A model generated the notes under the pieces. That model was not told the origin of the DNA. It saw only the letters and a list, made by a program, of their open reading frames with translations, and did no database searches. DNA of 50,656 bases from Candidatus Poribacteria bacterium (GTDB lineage Bacteria; Poribacteria; WGA-4E; WGA-3G). The position numbers were made by a program, and so were the translations under genes. Shown one piece after another: positions 1 to 8,245 of the stretch; position 1 is the first letter of the stretch, and the number at the start of each line of letters is the position of its first letter. Where the stretch lies: the NCBI GenBank assembly GCA_012267415.1, contig JAAXGN010000113.1, positions 1-50,656 on the forward strand. Reading direction: 5' to 3'.

Positions 1-1
1 A

Positions 2-334
2 CCGAGTTATACTGTCTCTGTCTCATTACCGAGTAGTACAGAGACGACAACGTCTACAGAGACACCTTCGTCTACACCTGAACCTGAACCCACGACTACG
101 TGTGGCGGGTGTTCAGAGACGGTGAGTTCGTCAACGCAACATAGTGCTACGTGTGCAAGCGGACATTCGTATTGGTCGTGTAAACCCAATGATGTCAGCC
201 TGCATAGGACGCGAACGTGTCGCTTAAGTACTTGTGGTAAGTCATGGGAAAGGTGTTCAACACCAGGCGGAACACCTCTTTGTAATGATCCAGGGCGAAG
301 AAGTCGTGGATTGCCGTGTTGGAAGAAGGAATAA
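2..334 (+). CDS. 3' end of a Thr/Ser/Pro-linker, Cys-rich protein (partial)
   Basis: One frame is open from the window edge to the TAA at 332-334, so this is the C-terminal 110 residues of a protein that starts upstream. The first ~35 residues are a Thr/Ser/Pro/Glu-rich linker. The rest is Cys-rich, with about ten Cys, including a CGGC pair, GHSYWSC, RTRTC and TCGKSWERC spacings. It ends in a basic Lys-Lys-Glu tail. A flexible linker followed by a disulfide-rich module is typical of exported surface proteins; that location is inferred. I do not recognise a named domain, although the Trp-Cys and Arg-Thr-Cys spacing loosely recalls thrombospondin type 1 modules. A strong terminator follows. Confidence 0.6.
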   Translation, partial: PSYTVSVSLPSSTETTTSTETPSSTPEPEPTTTCGGCSETVSSSTQHSATCASGHSYWSCKPNDVSLHRTRTCRLSTCGKSWERCSTPGGTPLCNDPGRRSRGLPCWKKE

Positions 335-359
335 CAGGTTTAACCACTCACATTTTACA

Positions 360-390
360 GGCAGGTATCCAAGAGGGTATCTGCCTTTTT
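360..390 (+). terminator. Rho-independent terminator
   Basis: An 11-bp stem (360-370 with 375-385, two G-U pairs) closes an AAGA tetraloop and is followed directly by five T at 386-390. It ends the Cys-rich gene and separates it from the gap promoter. Confidence 0.85.
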
Positions 391-445
391 AATTTCTTAT
401 TTATTTTATCTTCCACATTAACGTAAAATCATAAAAACAACATAC

Positions 446-474
446 TTGCAATTAGCACTATTTTAAGGTATAAT
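446..474 (+). promoter_or_regulatory. Sigma-70-type promoter for gap-tpiA
   Basis: TTGCAA (446-451) and TATAAT (469-474) are separated by exactly 17 bp in AT-rich DNA. The gap start codon lies about 200 nt downstream, so the transcript would have a long 5' leader. No known riboswitch fold was recognised in that leader (480-677). Confidence 0.6.
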
Positions 475-647
475 ATAAAAGAAAATTGAATATTGATAAA
501 GTAATTAGTTCAACTTCCTAATGGGTCTCCATAGTAATCAGAAAACTATTGATAGCACCCAAATAGGTATTGTACCTCCCAATTTTAGTCATGTAGTATA
601 TTACCATTGGAACGGGAGGGAACGTGAAAGAATTAAAGCTCACTTGA

Positions 648-1682
<1,035 letters not shown>

Positions 1683-1694
1683 GCGAGACAAACT

Positions 1695-2462
1695 ATGCGA
1701 ACACCTATCATTGCAGGAAATTGGAAACTCAACAATACAATCTCAGAGGCAGTAGAACTAACTACAGAGATTAAGAGTTTAGTTACCGGCACGACAGACG
1801 TTGAAATAGTCGTAGCACCGACTTTTACAGCACTTGCTGCAGTCTATGAAATTATTCAAGAAAGCAACATCAGCCTTGCCGCACAGGATGTATATTGGGA
1901 AAACGGTGGTGCTTTCACAGGTGAAATTTCCCCACCGATGTTAAAGGATGTTGGTTGTAAATACGTCATCATCGGGCATTCAGAGAGACGTCAATTTTTC
2001 GCTGAAACAAATGAAAGTGTAAATCTAAAGACAAAAGCAGCATTAACCACTGATCTGAAACCTATCATCTGCGTCGGTGAACAATTAGAAGATCGCGAAG
2101 CAGGAAACACTGAAAAAATCATTGAAGACCATGTTTCAGGAGGAATCAAAGACCTTTCAGCTGATCAGATATTGTCTTGTGTCATCGCCTATGAACCTGT
2201 GTGGGCAATTGGCACAGGAAAAACGGCTACACCTAAACAAGCACAAGAAGTTCACGCTTATATTAGGCAGTTAATCAGCGAAGCATACACCGATGAAATC
2301 GCTAACCAGGTCCGTATACAATACGGTGGCAGCGTGAAACCTGATAACGCCGCAGAACTCATGTCACAACCTGATGTTGACGGGGCACTTGTCGGTGGGG
2401 CAAGTCTACAAGCAGATTCCTTCGCACAAATCATCAAAAGTTCAATTAATGGTGACTTATGA
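1695..2462 (+). CDS. tpiA: Triosephosphate isomerase
   Basis: Interconverts dihydroxyacetone phosphate and glyceraldehyde-3-phosphate; cytosolic TIM barrel. The 255 residues are of family length. Active-site Lys11 is in GNWKLN, His95 in IIGHSERR and Glu167 in YEPVWAIGTGK. The phosphate-binding loop QYGGSVKPDN is near the C-terminus. It starts 12 bp after gap and is surely cotranscribed with it. A hairpin repeat and then secG follow. Confidence 0.97.
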   Translation: MRTPIIAGNWKLNNTISEAVELTTEIKSLVTGTTDVEIVVAPTFTALAAVYEIIQESNISLAAQDVYWENGGAFTGEISPPMLKDVGCKYVIIGHSERRQFFAETNESVNLKTKAALTTDLKPIICVGEQLEDREAGNTEKIIEDHVSGGIKDLSADQILSCVIAYEPVWAIGTGKTATPKQAQEVHAYIRQLISEAYTDEIANQVRIQYGGSVKPDNAAELMSQPDVDGALVGGASLQADSFAQIIKSSINGDL

Positions 2463-2488
2463 AAATAATACTCTTACACACTCAGGTA

Positions 2489-2510
2489 GGTGCGATTTCC
2501 TAATCGCACC
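2489..2510. repeat. Short palindromic intergenic repeat (GGTGCGATT type)
   Basis: A perfect 9-bp stem (2489-2497 with 2502-2510) around the tetraloop TCCT, preceded by a TAG. No T run follows, so it is not a simple terminator. Near-identical units occur at 43587-43597 and 43682-43707, which marks it as a dispersed repeat family. Confidence 0.7.
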
Positions 2511-2571
2511 GATGTGAAATGTATAAAGAATATTATATTCTAACATAAGTAATTTCAAAAGAGGTATAAAA

Positions 2572-3024
2572 ATGGGAATATTCGTAACATTAGCAATCAT
2601 AATCTTCGTTCCAGTCTGTATTGTCCTCACACTCATAATCTTGCTACAGGACAGCAAAGGAGAAGGACTCTCATCAAGCGCATTCGGGGCATCCGAAATG
2701 CAATCCGTTCTCGGCGGTCATGGAGCCGCAACATTTCTCAGCAAACTTACTACCTGGGTCGCGATCGGATTTATGGTCATCTCACTTTTTCTCATGAGAT
2801 TCTATGGGGAAAGACAGAGTGATACGTTAACACCACTTAACGATGAGGCAGAACAAGTTCAAGAAACTGAAGACAGAGGAACTTCAGACGAAGTAACTGA
2901 AAAAACAGAGGCAGATACAAAGGACAACGTTACACCAACGGATGAGAATAGTCAGGACACACAACAAGCTACTACCGAAGATGATGCCAAAGGGGACCTC
3001 GCACCTAAAGTAGAAACTGAGTAG
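2572..3024 (+). CDS. secG: SecG, preprotein translocase subunit with long acidic tail
   Basis: Small subunit of the SecYEG channel in the inner membrane, assisting SecA-driven protein export. Two membrane segments are visible (about residues 2-24 and 52-75). The loop between them contains the SecG-like LLQDSKGEGLSSSAFG and GGHGAATFL stretches. Residues ~85-150 form a tail rich in Asp, Glu, Thr and Gln that is absent from minimal SecG proteins of about 75 residues; this is probably disordered. AGAGG lies 8 nt before the ATG. Its position just after tpiA is a common bacterial gene order. Confidence 0.9.
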   Translation: MGIFVTLAIIIFVPVCIVLTLIILLQDSKGEGLSSSAFGASEMQSVLGGHGAATFLSKLTTWVAIGFMVISLFLMRFYGERQSDTLTPLNDEAEQVQETEDRGTSDEVTEKTEADTKDNVTPTDENSQDTQQATTEDDAKGDLAPKVETE

Positions 3025-3051
3025 ACTGTGTAGTATAGGCCTGAGTAGTAG

Positions 3052-3537
3052 ATGAAAAATAAGCAACAGCCTTTTGAAGATACTGACGTTCCTACAACGC
3101 AGGTTAAAAAGTCAAACGTGGATGAAATTACTTGGCGTGTGCATCCGCTTGTTGAGAGTTGGAAAAAGACAGTCTTGTTACTGATTTTTCTATTTTCACT
3201 CCTTATTATAATCTATGTTGGATATAAATCCATACCAGTTCTGCTGTTTTCCGCGCTTTTACTCATTGGACCGCTTTACAAATACTTTTTACCATTCAAT
3301 TACCACTGCAGAACAGATAATCTCATCGTAACCACCTGTTGCTACAAACTTGAACGTCCGTGGTCAACATATAGAAGTTACTATGTTGACAAGAACGGAA
3401 TCCTGCTGAGTCCTTTCACAAAACCATCGCGTCTTGAGAACTTCCGTGGTATCTATATCAGATTTGGAAAACATTCGTCAGAAGAAATCGTCAAGTTTAT
3501 CCAAAGTAAAATAAGAACGGAGTCCGAACATGAATGA
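3052..3537 (+). CDS. Small membrane protein of unknown function
   Basis: 161 residues. A polar, soluble N-terminus (1-38) is followed by two adjacent hydrophobic segments (about 39-58 and 62-80), then a basic, beta-rich C-terminal part of about 80 residues. Two membrane segments followed by a small beta-rich domain resemble bacterial PH-domain (YdbS-like) membrane proteins, but the match is only structural guesswork. It begins 28 nt after secG and its TGA overlaps the next start by 8 nt, so it is probably in one transcript with secG and the uronate isomerase-like gene. Confidence 0.65.
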   Translation: MKNKQQPFEDTDVPTTQVKKSNVDEITWRVHPLVESWKKTVLLLIFLFSLLIIIYVGYKSIPVLLFSALLLIGPLYKYFLPFNYHCRTDNLIVTTCCYKLERPWSTYRSYYVDKNGILLSPFTKPSRLENFRGIYIRFGKHSSEEIVKFIQSKIRTESEHE

Positions 3538-4798
3538 TGCACCGACAAAAATTGAAACAACTGATCAATTAAAAATTGCAGTTTCAGAGATTGTTCAATC
3601 CCAAAGTATCTACGATATCCACACACATCTCTTCAGTCCGGAATTCAGTGAACTGCTATTGTGGGGTATCGACGAACTACTAACCTATCACTATCTCATC
3701 GCAGAACTATTCCGTAAGTCAGATATTACTTATGATCACTTCTGGCACATGACAAAAACACAACAAGCGGATTTAATCTGGGAAACGCTTTTTATAGAAA
3801 ATTCTCCAATTAGTGAGGCATGTCGCGGAGTCGTAACAACATTGAACGAGTTGGGGTTAGATGTAGACTCAAGAAACCTTCAGGAGTACCGACAGTATTT
3901 CGCTGATACATCCGTTGAAGATTTCATTGACACAGTCTTTAATACGTCAAATGTCTCCAATGTTATTATGACAAACGATCCTTTCGACCCTTTAGAGGAA
4001 CCCGTATGGGAAACAGGAGATATAGGGGATACAAGATTTGAGGCTGCACTTCGCATGGATGTGCTAATTAATAGTTACGATGATATTGCCTATGAACATC
4101 TTCGCGCACTCGGATATGATGTAGATTTAACCCTTTCAACAGATAAAGGATATAGAGAAGTCAGACGGTTCTTAGAGACCTGGATCCAACGTATGAATCC
4201 AAAATACATGGCTGTTTCTCTACCACCAGACTTCGAGTATCCTGAAGATTCTGTCCTCGGTAGATTATTCGATCACTGTATCCTACCAGTCTCGCGTGAG
4301 TTTAATGTCCCATTCGCACTCATGATCGGTGTCAAACGCGCAGTAAACCCACATCTCCGCATGGCAGGGGATGGCACAGGAAAGGCAGACCTATCCAGTT
4401 TAGAAACACTGCTCCGTGAACATCAAGACAACAAATTTCTTGTCACGCTACTTTCACGTGAAAACCAACACGAACTGTGTGTCATTGCACGAAAATTCAA
4501 GAACCTAATGGTCTTTGGTTGTTGGTGGTTTATGAACAATCCCAGCATCATTGAAGAGATAACGCGTGAACGGATCGAACTACTCGGACTCAGTGTCATA
4601 CCGCAACATTCAGATGCCAGAATACTGGACCAACTTATTTACAAATGGATACATTCCCGACAGATCATTACGGATGTCTTAATTGAAAAATATAGCACAC
4701 TCCTTGACGTTAGCTGGACTCTCACCGCATCAGAAATCCAACGAGATGTCAGCAACCTATTCGGTGGAAACTTCAAACGTTTTCTGAACAAAAACTAA
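3530..4798 (+). CDS. Uronate (glucuronate) isomerase-like amidohydrolase-fold protein
   Basis: 422 residues with the uronate isomerase fold, a distorted TIM barrel of the amidohydrolase superfamily. The metal ligands HxH are at His31 and His33 in YDIHTHLF near the N-terminus. Other UxaC-like segments include the AALRMDV stretch and FGCWWFMNNPSII near residue 330. It is shorter than classical UxaC (about 470), so it may be one of the divergent glucuronate isomerase-family proteins with a different sugar-acid substrate. It overlaps the preceding membrane protein gene by 8 nt. No other hexuronate genes are nearby, so the pathway role is unclear. Confidence 0.8.
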   Translation: MNDAPTKIETTDQLKIAVSEIVQSQSIYDIHTHLFSPEFSELLLWGIDELLTYHYLIAELFRKSDITYDHFWHMTKTQQADLIWETLFIENSPISEACRGVVTTLNELGLDVDSRNLQEYRQYFADTSVEDFIDTVFNTSNVSNVIMTNDPFDPLEEPVWETGDIGDTRFEAALRMDVLINSYDDIAYEHLRALGYDVDLTLSTDKGYREVRRFLETWIQRMNPKYMAVSLPPDFEYPEDSVLGRLFDHCILPVSREFNVPFALMIGVKRAVNPHLRMAGDGTGKADLSSLETLLREHQDNKFLVTLLSRENQHELCVIARKFKNLMVFGCWWFMNNPSIIEEITRERIELLGLSVIPQHSDARILDQLIYKWIHSRQIITDVLIEKYSTLLDVSWTLTASEIQRDVSNLFGGNFKRFLNKN

Positions 4799-4817
4799 GC
4801 AAACATATAGAATTCCC

Positions 4818-4850
4818 TATCAGAATTAGATTCAAATACCTAATCTGATA
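4818..4850. terminator. Stem-loop between convergent genes
   Basis: Imperfect stem (4819-4829 with 4840-4849, one bulged base) located exactly between two converging genes. It probably ends transcription from both sides; flanking T runs are weak. Confidence 0.4.
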
Positions 4851-4854
4851 TATA

Positions 4855-5139
4855 TCAACACCTACAAGGAGTTGCATCACACTTAGGACAACCATCAGCA
4901 TATATCTGTGCCGCATCTTCTAAAGATATGTTGAGGAGACTTGCTAAAGTAGACAACCACGCCAGAACGTCAGCAAACTCTTCGCGAAGACGCTGCGTAT
5001 CCTGGGGTTGTTTCCGGATCTCCTTTGCTAATTCTCCAACTTCTTCAACGAACCACGTGAACGTAAGTGAGACACCTCTTGCTGCATCTCGCGTAAAATA
5101 GATGTCCTCAATCTGTTTCTGGAATTTTTCAATTGTCAT
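4855..5139 (-). CDS. MazG-type nucleotide pyrophosphohydrolase
   Basis: A 94-residue single-domain MazG-like protein, a class that hydrolyses (d)NTPs to monophosphates. Metal-binding acidic residues appear as EEVGEL (Glu32, Glu33, Glu36) and EEFADVL (Glu54, Asp57), in the all-alpha EExxE...ExxD arrangement. An unusual C-terminal tail holds four Cys (84, 87, 92, 94; CPKC then PCRC), suggestive of a small metal site. The start is supported by AAGGAG just before the ATG. It stands alone, convergent with the uronate isomerase-like gene. Confidence 0.88.
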   Translation of the reverse strand: MTIEKFQKQIEDIYFTRDAARGVSLTFTWFVEEVGELAKEIRKQPQDTQRLREEFADVLAWLSTLASLLNISLEDAAQIYADGCPKCDATPCRC

Positions 5140-5281
5140 ATTACTCCTTTTTCAGTATAATAGCGAAAACGTTTTAGATTGTCAACCGAAATACACTAAC
5201 ACAATTCAACCTATAGTATCACGTGGATGACAGAATTAGCCTCAATACATAGACGTTAAGTCTTAACAATAGAGAGAACTT

Positions 5282-5680
5282 ATGCGTAACTTGAAGCCTA
5301 TAATAATCAATCAATCGGAACTTGAGTGGGAAAGTTGGGATGACCCAGATATCGCTACAAAGAGCCCAATTCGTTGAAAACTACTTATAACTGCTGAACG
5401 CACTCCAAGCAGCGGGATTGTAACAGGTATTGCAGAACTACCACCCGGTGAGTCCTTGCTACGCCATCACCATGAACCTGCAGAAACATATTACGTCATC
5501 AAAGGTAAAGGGCAAATGCAGGTAGATGATTGTCAAGCAGAGATTGGTCCAGGTTCAGTTGTTTACATTCCACCTAATGCCACGCATACTGTCCAATGCA
5601 CTGGAACTGAACCACTCGTTTTTATATTCACCTTTGCCCGCGATTCTTTTGAACAGATCATCTACAATTTTGATGAATAA
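5282..5680 (+). pseudogene. Cupin-domain protein interrupted by one in-frame TGA
   Basis: A single frame from ATG 5282 to TAA 5680 encodes a 132-codon cupin protein broken only by TGA at codon 32 (5375-5377). After it come the cupin motif 1 (HHHEPAETYYVIKG) and motif 2 (PNATHTV), both complete with their metal-binding His residues. In related cupins, as I remember them, this position after an Arg carries Trp (RWKLL), and TGG to TGA is one base. A nonsense mutation, an assembly error or, less likely, selenocysteine are all possible. A shorter product starting at TTG 5456 would keep the cupin core. Confidence 0.7.
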
Positions 5681-5728
5681 TCGCTCGTTTAAAGGATGTA
5701 TAAGGCACATTATTAAGGCAATTTTAGC

Positions 5729-6718
5729 ATGTCAACACCCAAACCATTAGAAATAGAAACCCTCTCTTCAAATGAAGCAGCAAGTCTGATTGACATTGAT
5801 GATGATATCCTCTATTTTAAACTCCATAGTAAATTAAACATTATAAAGGATAGCACGTTGGGGATACTTGATACTGCTCTGGATGCGTTAGAAACGAGTT
5901 ATTCTGGAATGGTAATCGGCACAGATGCAGACAATTTCTCTGTAGGACTCAACATCCTTCTGCTGTTAGAGCGCGCTCGAAGTAAGGACTGGAATTCTAT
6001 ATCAAAAACACTAAGAAACCTACAAAAAGTTTGCTGTCGGTTACGACTATCAACAAAGCCTGTCGTCGCAGCAACAAAAGGCATGGCACTCGGTGGTGGA
6101 TGCGAACTCACTTTCGCCGCAGATGCTGTGCAAGCCTTCACCGAAAGTAAACTTGGACTTGTTGAACTTCGTGTAGGACTGATCCCCGGTGGAGGCGGAA
6201 CAACTGAGATGTCATTCCGTTGTTTAGAAGGTCAAGACACATCAGCTTCAATCCAGGAATTGTTTACCCCTGTGAATAAGACAATTGAAACTATCCGTCA
6301 AGCAAGGGTTTCGCAAAATGCTGCAGATGCTGTAGAACTCGGTTATCTTCGTAAAACAGACCTTATCTCTTCACAGAAAGATACTCACCTAACTGATTCC
6401 AAACAATTAGCAATGTCTCTTGTGAATAGTGACTATCAACCCTCTCATCCACGGCAGATCTTTGTATTAGGTGAGGAAGGGATTAAGCATCATAGACAGC
6501 AGATTCAACAATTGCGGTTAGATAACACCGTCAACGAATATGAGCTATCTCTTGCTGAGAAATTGGCTTATGTATTTTGCGGAGGTATGCTTAAAAGACC
6601 GCAGTACGTAAATGAACAGGAACTCCTTGATCTCGAACATGAGGTGTTCCTTAGTCTTTGTAGCGAACCTGAAACCCATGCCATGATTGAATCAACACTC
6701 AAAAAAGGTAAGAAATAA
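5729..6718 (+). CDS. Enoyl-CoA hydratase domain protein (C-terminal half of a FadN-like enzyme)
   Basis: 329 residues of crotonase fold. The oxyanion-hole segments are KPVVAATKGMALGGGCEL (about 111-128) and LIPGGGGTTEM. It resembles the C-terminal half of FadN-type 3-hydroxyacyl-CoA dehydrogenase/enoyl-CoA hydratase proteins, including their end pattern (LEHEVFLSLCSEPET...LKKGKK). FadN has an NAD-binding dehydrogenase half before this. Here an in-frame stop (5714-5716) lies just before the ATG and the cupin gene lies further up, so that half is absent. Likely role is beta-oxidation hydration of enoyl-CoA, provided the domain works alone. Confidence 0.8.
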   Translation: MSTPKPLEIETLSSNEAASLIDIDDDILYFKLHSKLNIIKDSTLGILDTALDALETSYSGMVIGTDADNFSVGLNILLLLERARSKDWNSISKTLRNLQKVCCRLRLSTKPVVAATKGMALGGGCELTFAADAVQAFTESKLGLVELRVGLIPGGGGTTEMSFRCLEGQDTSASIQELFTPVNKTIETIRQARVSQNAADAVELGYLRKTDLISSQKDTHLTDSKQLAMSLVNSDYQPSHPRQIFVLGEEGIKHHRQQIQQLRLDNTVNEYELSLAEKLAYVFCGGMLKRPQYVNEQELLDLEHEVFLSLCSEPETHAMIESTLKKGKK

Positions 6719-6775
6719 AACACAGTTAAGTTATTCTCGCATACTTTGAATAATAATAACATTTAAGGAAACACT

Positions 6776-7837
6776 ATGCAAACACACGTTTATCTTTCTA
6801 TCGCTGGTGAAAAAAGAATAGCAATCTATACATTTGATGTGTCAGATGGTGCAATAACATTTCAAGAAAATGTAAATGTCAGCGGATCACCGGGTCCTTT
6901 AACCCTTTCACCCTGTGAAAACTACCTCTATGCTGGACTTCGTTCCAGTCGTGAAATCGCTACATTCAGTATCAATGAAAACAGCAAACAGTTGACATTA
7001 CTGAGAACTACACAACTGGATGCGGATACTTGCTATATCGCAACTGACAAGACTGGACGTTTCCTTCTCTCCGCATATTACGGTGCTGGTAAAGTAACAG
7101 TGCATTCTATCGCAGACGACAAAACTGTCCAAGACGAACCGATACAGACCATTGAAACAGCACCCCACGCGCATTACATTGAAACTGATAAGTCCAACCG
7201 TTTCGCTTTTGTTCCACATACCGTACCGAGGAACGCGATCTATCAGTTTCACTTTGATCCTGAAACAGGTATGTTATCTGAAAACTCCTTTGGCAATAAG
7301 ATTCCAGATGATCCTGTAGGACCACGACACTACTGTGAACATCCAAATAGACCTATCTTCTATTTCTCAAACGAAAACGGGTCGAGTGTCTCAACATACA
7401 ACCTTCAAGAAGGAGATCCAGAAATCGAAGTCTCAAAGTCTGGTGTACCGGACTACACCGTACACGATGCACCGGGTCTCCTGTGGCACGTTCAAACACT
7501 CTCTACGTTACCATCCGATTTTGATGAAAAGAACACTTGTGCACAGATACACATTGATCCGCAAGGTGAGTTCCTTTATGTTTCCAATCGTGGACATAAC
7601 AGTATAGCAATGTTCTCAATTGATGAAAACAGTGGTGAGTTGACAGCAATAGGACACCAGCCAACAGAACCGACACCACGCGTCTTCAACATAGACGGGA
7701 CAGGACACTATCTGTTTGCTGGTGGACAAGGGTCGGGAAAACTTGCTACATACCGAATCAATCGAGAAAGTGGCGTCCTTGAACCTTTGGAAAGATATGA
7801 CGTGGGTGAAAATCCGATGTGGGTTCTCTTCCTGTAA
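6776..7837 (+). CDS. Lactonase-family seven-bladed beta-propeller (6-phosphogluconolactonase-like)
   Basis: 353 residues, usual length for the YbhE/Pgl lactonase family. Repeated blade motifs end in segments such as LTLSPCENYLYAG, IHIDPQGEFLYVSNRG and FNIDGTGHYLFAGG. The family includes cytosolic 6-phosphogluconolactonase of the pentose phosphate pathway. The final blade ENPMWVLFL matches the propeller closure. No signal peptide is seen. AAGGA lies 7 nt before the ATG. No other pentose phosphate genes are adjacent, so the exact lactone is uncertain. Confidence 0.85.
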   Translation: MQTHVYLSIAGEKRIAIYTFDVSDGAITFQENVNVSGSPGPLTLSPCENYLYAGLRSSREIATFSINENSKQLTLLRTTQLDADTCYIATDKTGRFLLSAYYGAGKVTVHSIADDKTVQDEPIQTIETAPHAHYIETDKSNRFAFVPHTVPRNAIYQFHFDPETGMLSENSFGNKIPDDPVGPRHYCEHPNRPIFYFSNENGSSVSTYNLQEGDPEIEVSKSGVPDYTVHDAPGLLWHVQTLSTLPSDFDEKNTCAQIHIDPQGEFLYVSNRGHNSIAMFSIDENSGELTAIGHQPTEPTPRVFNIDGTGHYLFAGGQGSGKLATYRINRESGVLEPLERYDVGENPMWVLFL

Positions 7838-7877
7838 ATCGGTTTACAGTAATGAGATGCGTACGGAATAAGAAAGA

Positions 7878-7904
7878 TGGGTATAGTAGGTACTACTATA
7901 CCCA
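7878..7904. terminator. Perfect hairpin between convergent lactonase and selenoprotein genes
   Basis: An 11-bp perfect stem (7878-7888 with 7894-7904) closes the loop GGTAC. On the minus strand it is followed by a T-rich stretch, so it most likely ends the selenoprotein transcript. Confidence 0.65.
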
Positions 7905-7913
7905 ATCAATCTG

Positions 7914-8144
7914 TTATACGTTATCAATAGCAGTGGTGATCTGTTCCGTTGAAGGAAACTGACGAGTTTCTAACTTGGAGTAGAGAAGTTCATCATTGAG
8001 GAATACCTCAAAAGCACCACCACTACTTTCTACAAGTTTCACCTTTTCAACCTGACCACTATATTTCTCTTCTAAGGCTTCTGCCAAACTGGCTGCCCGT
8101 GGTTTATAGTTTCAAGAAGTGCAGTACTCTATTCTAATATCCAT
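7914..8144 (-). CDS. SelW/Rdx-family selenoprotein (CxxU), TGA read as selenocysteine
   Basis: A 76-residue protein if TGA at 8112-8114 (codon 11) is read as selenocysteine. The start reads MDIRIEYCTS, then Sec, then NYKPRAASLAEAL, which is the SelW/Rdx signature: CxxU after the first beta strand, followed by Tyr-x-Pro-Arg. The rest (GGAFEVFLND, LYSKLETRQFPS) is the usual thioredoxin-like fold end. GGAGG lies 11 nt before ATG 8144. A candidate bacterial SECIS hairpin follows the TGA within the coding sequence. Family members are small thiol redox proteins. The gene is invisible to standard ORF calling. Decoding needs SelA, SelB, SelC and SelD, which must lie elsewhere. Confidence 0.88.
8083..8093 (-). 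promoter_or_regulatory. Candidate bSECIS stem-loop
   Basis: On the minus strand GCCA pairs with TGGC around the loop GTT. A lower GGC/GCC pairing is separated by bulges. The loop begins with G, 23 nt after the TGA, within the 16-37 nt window and with the loop G described for bacterial SECIS elements. Confidence 0.5.
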
Positions 8145-8245
8145 TCCGTAATTATCCTCCTGATATAAAAGATTTTCATTAATATTTTATCAAAACCCGA
8201 TGCTAAATGCAAGTTTATTCCTTATTTGCCTTATCTGGGAAGCGT

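Noticed and set aside
4855..5139. MazG as part of a MazEF-type toxin system
   Set aside because: No toxin or antitoxin gene is adjacent; a housekeeping nucleotide pyrophosphohydrolase is enough.
5282..8144. TGA reassigned to Trp throughout the genome
   Set aside because: Many genes here use TGG for Trp and end in TGA (for example at 3537, 17151 and 39612), so TGA is a normal stop with local exceptions.
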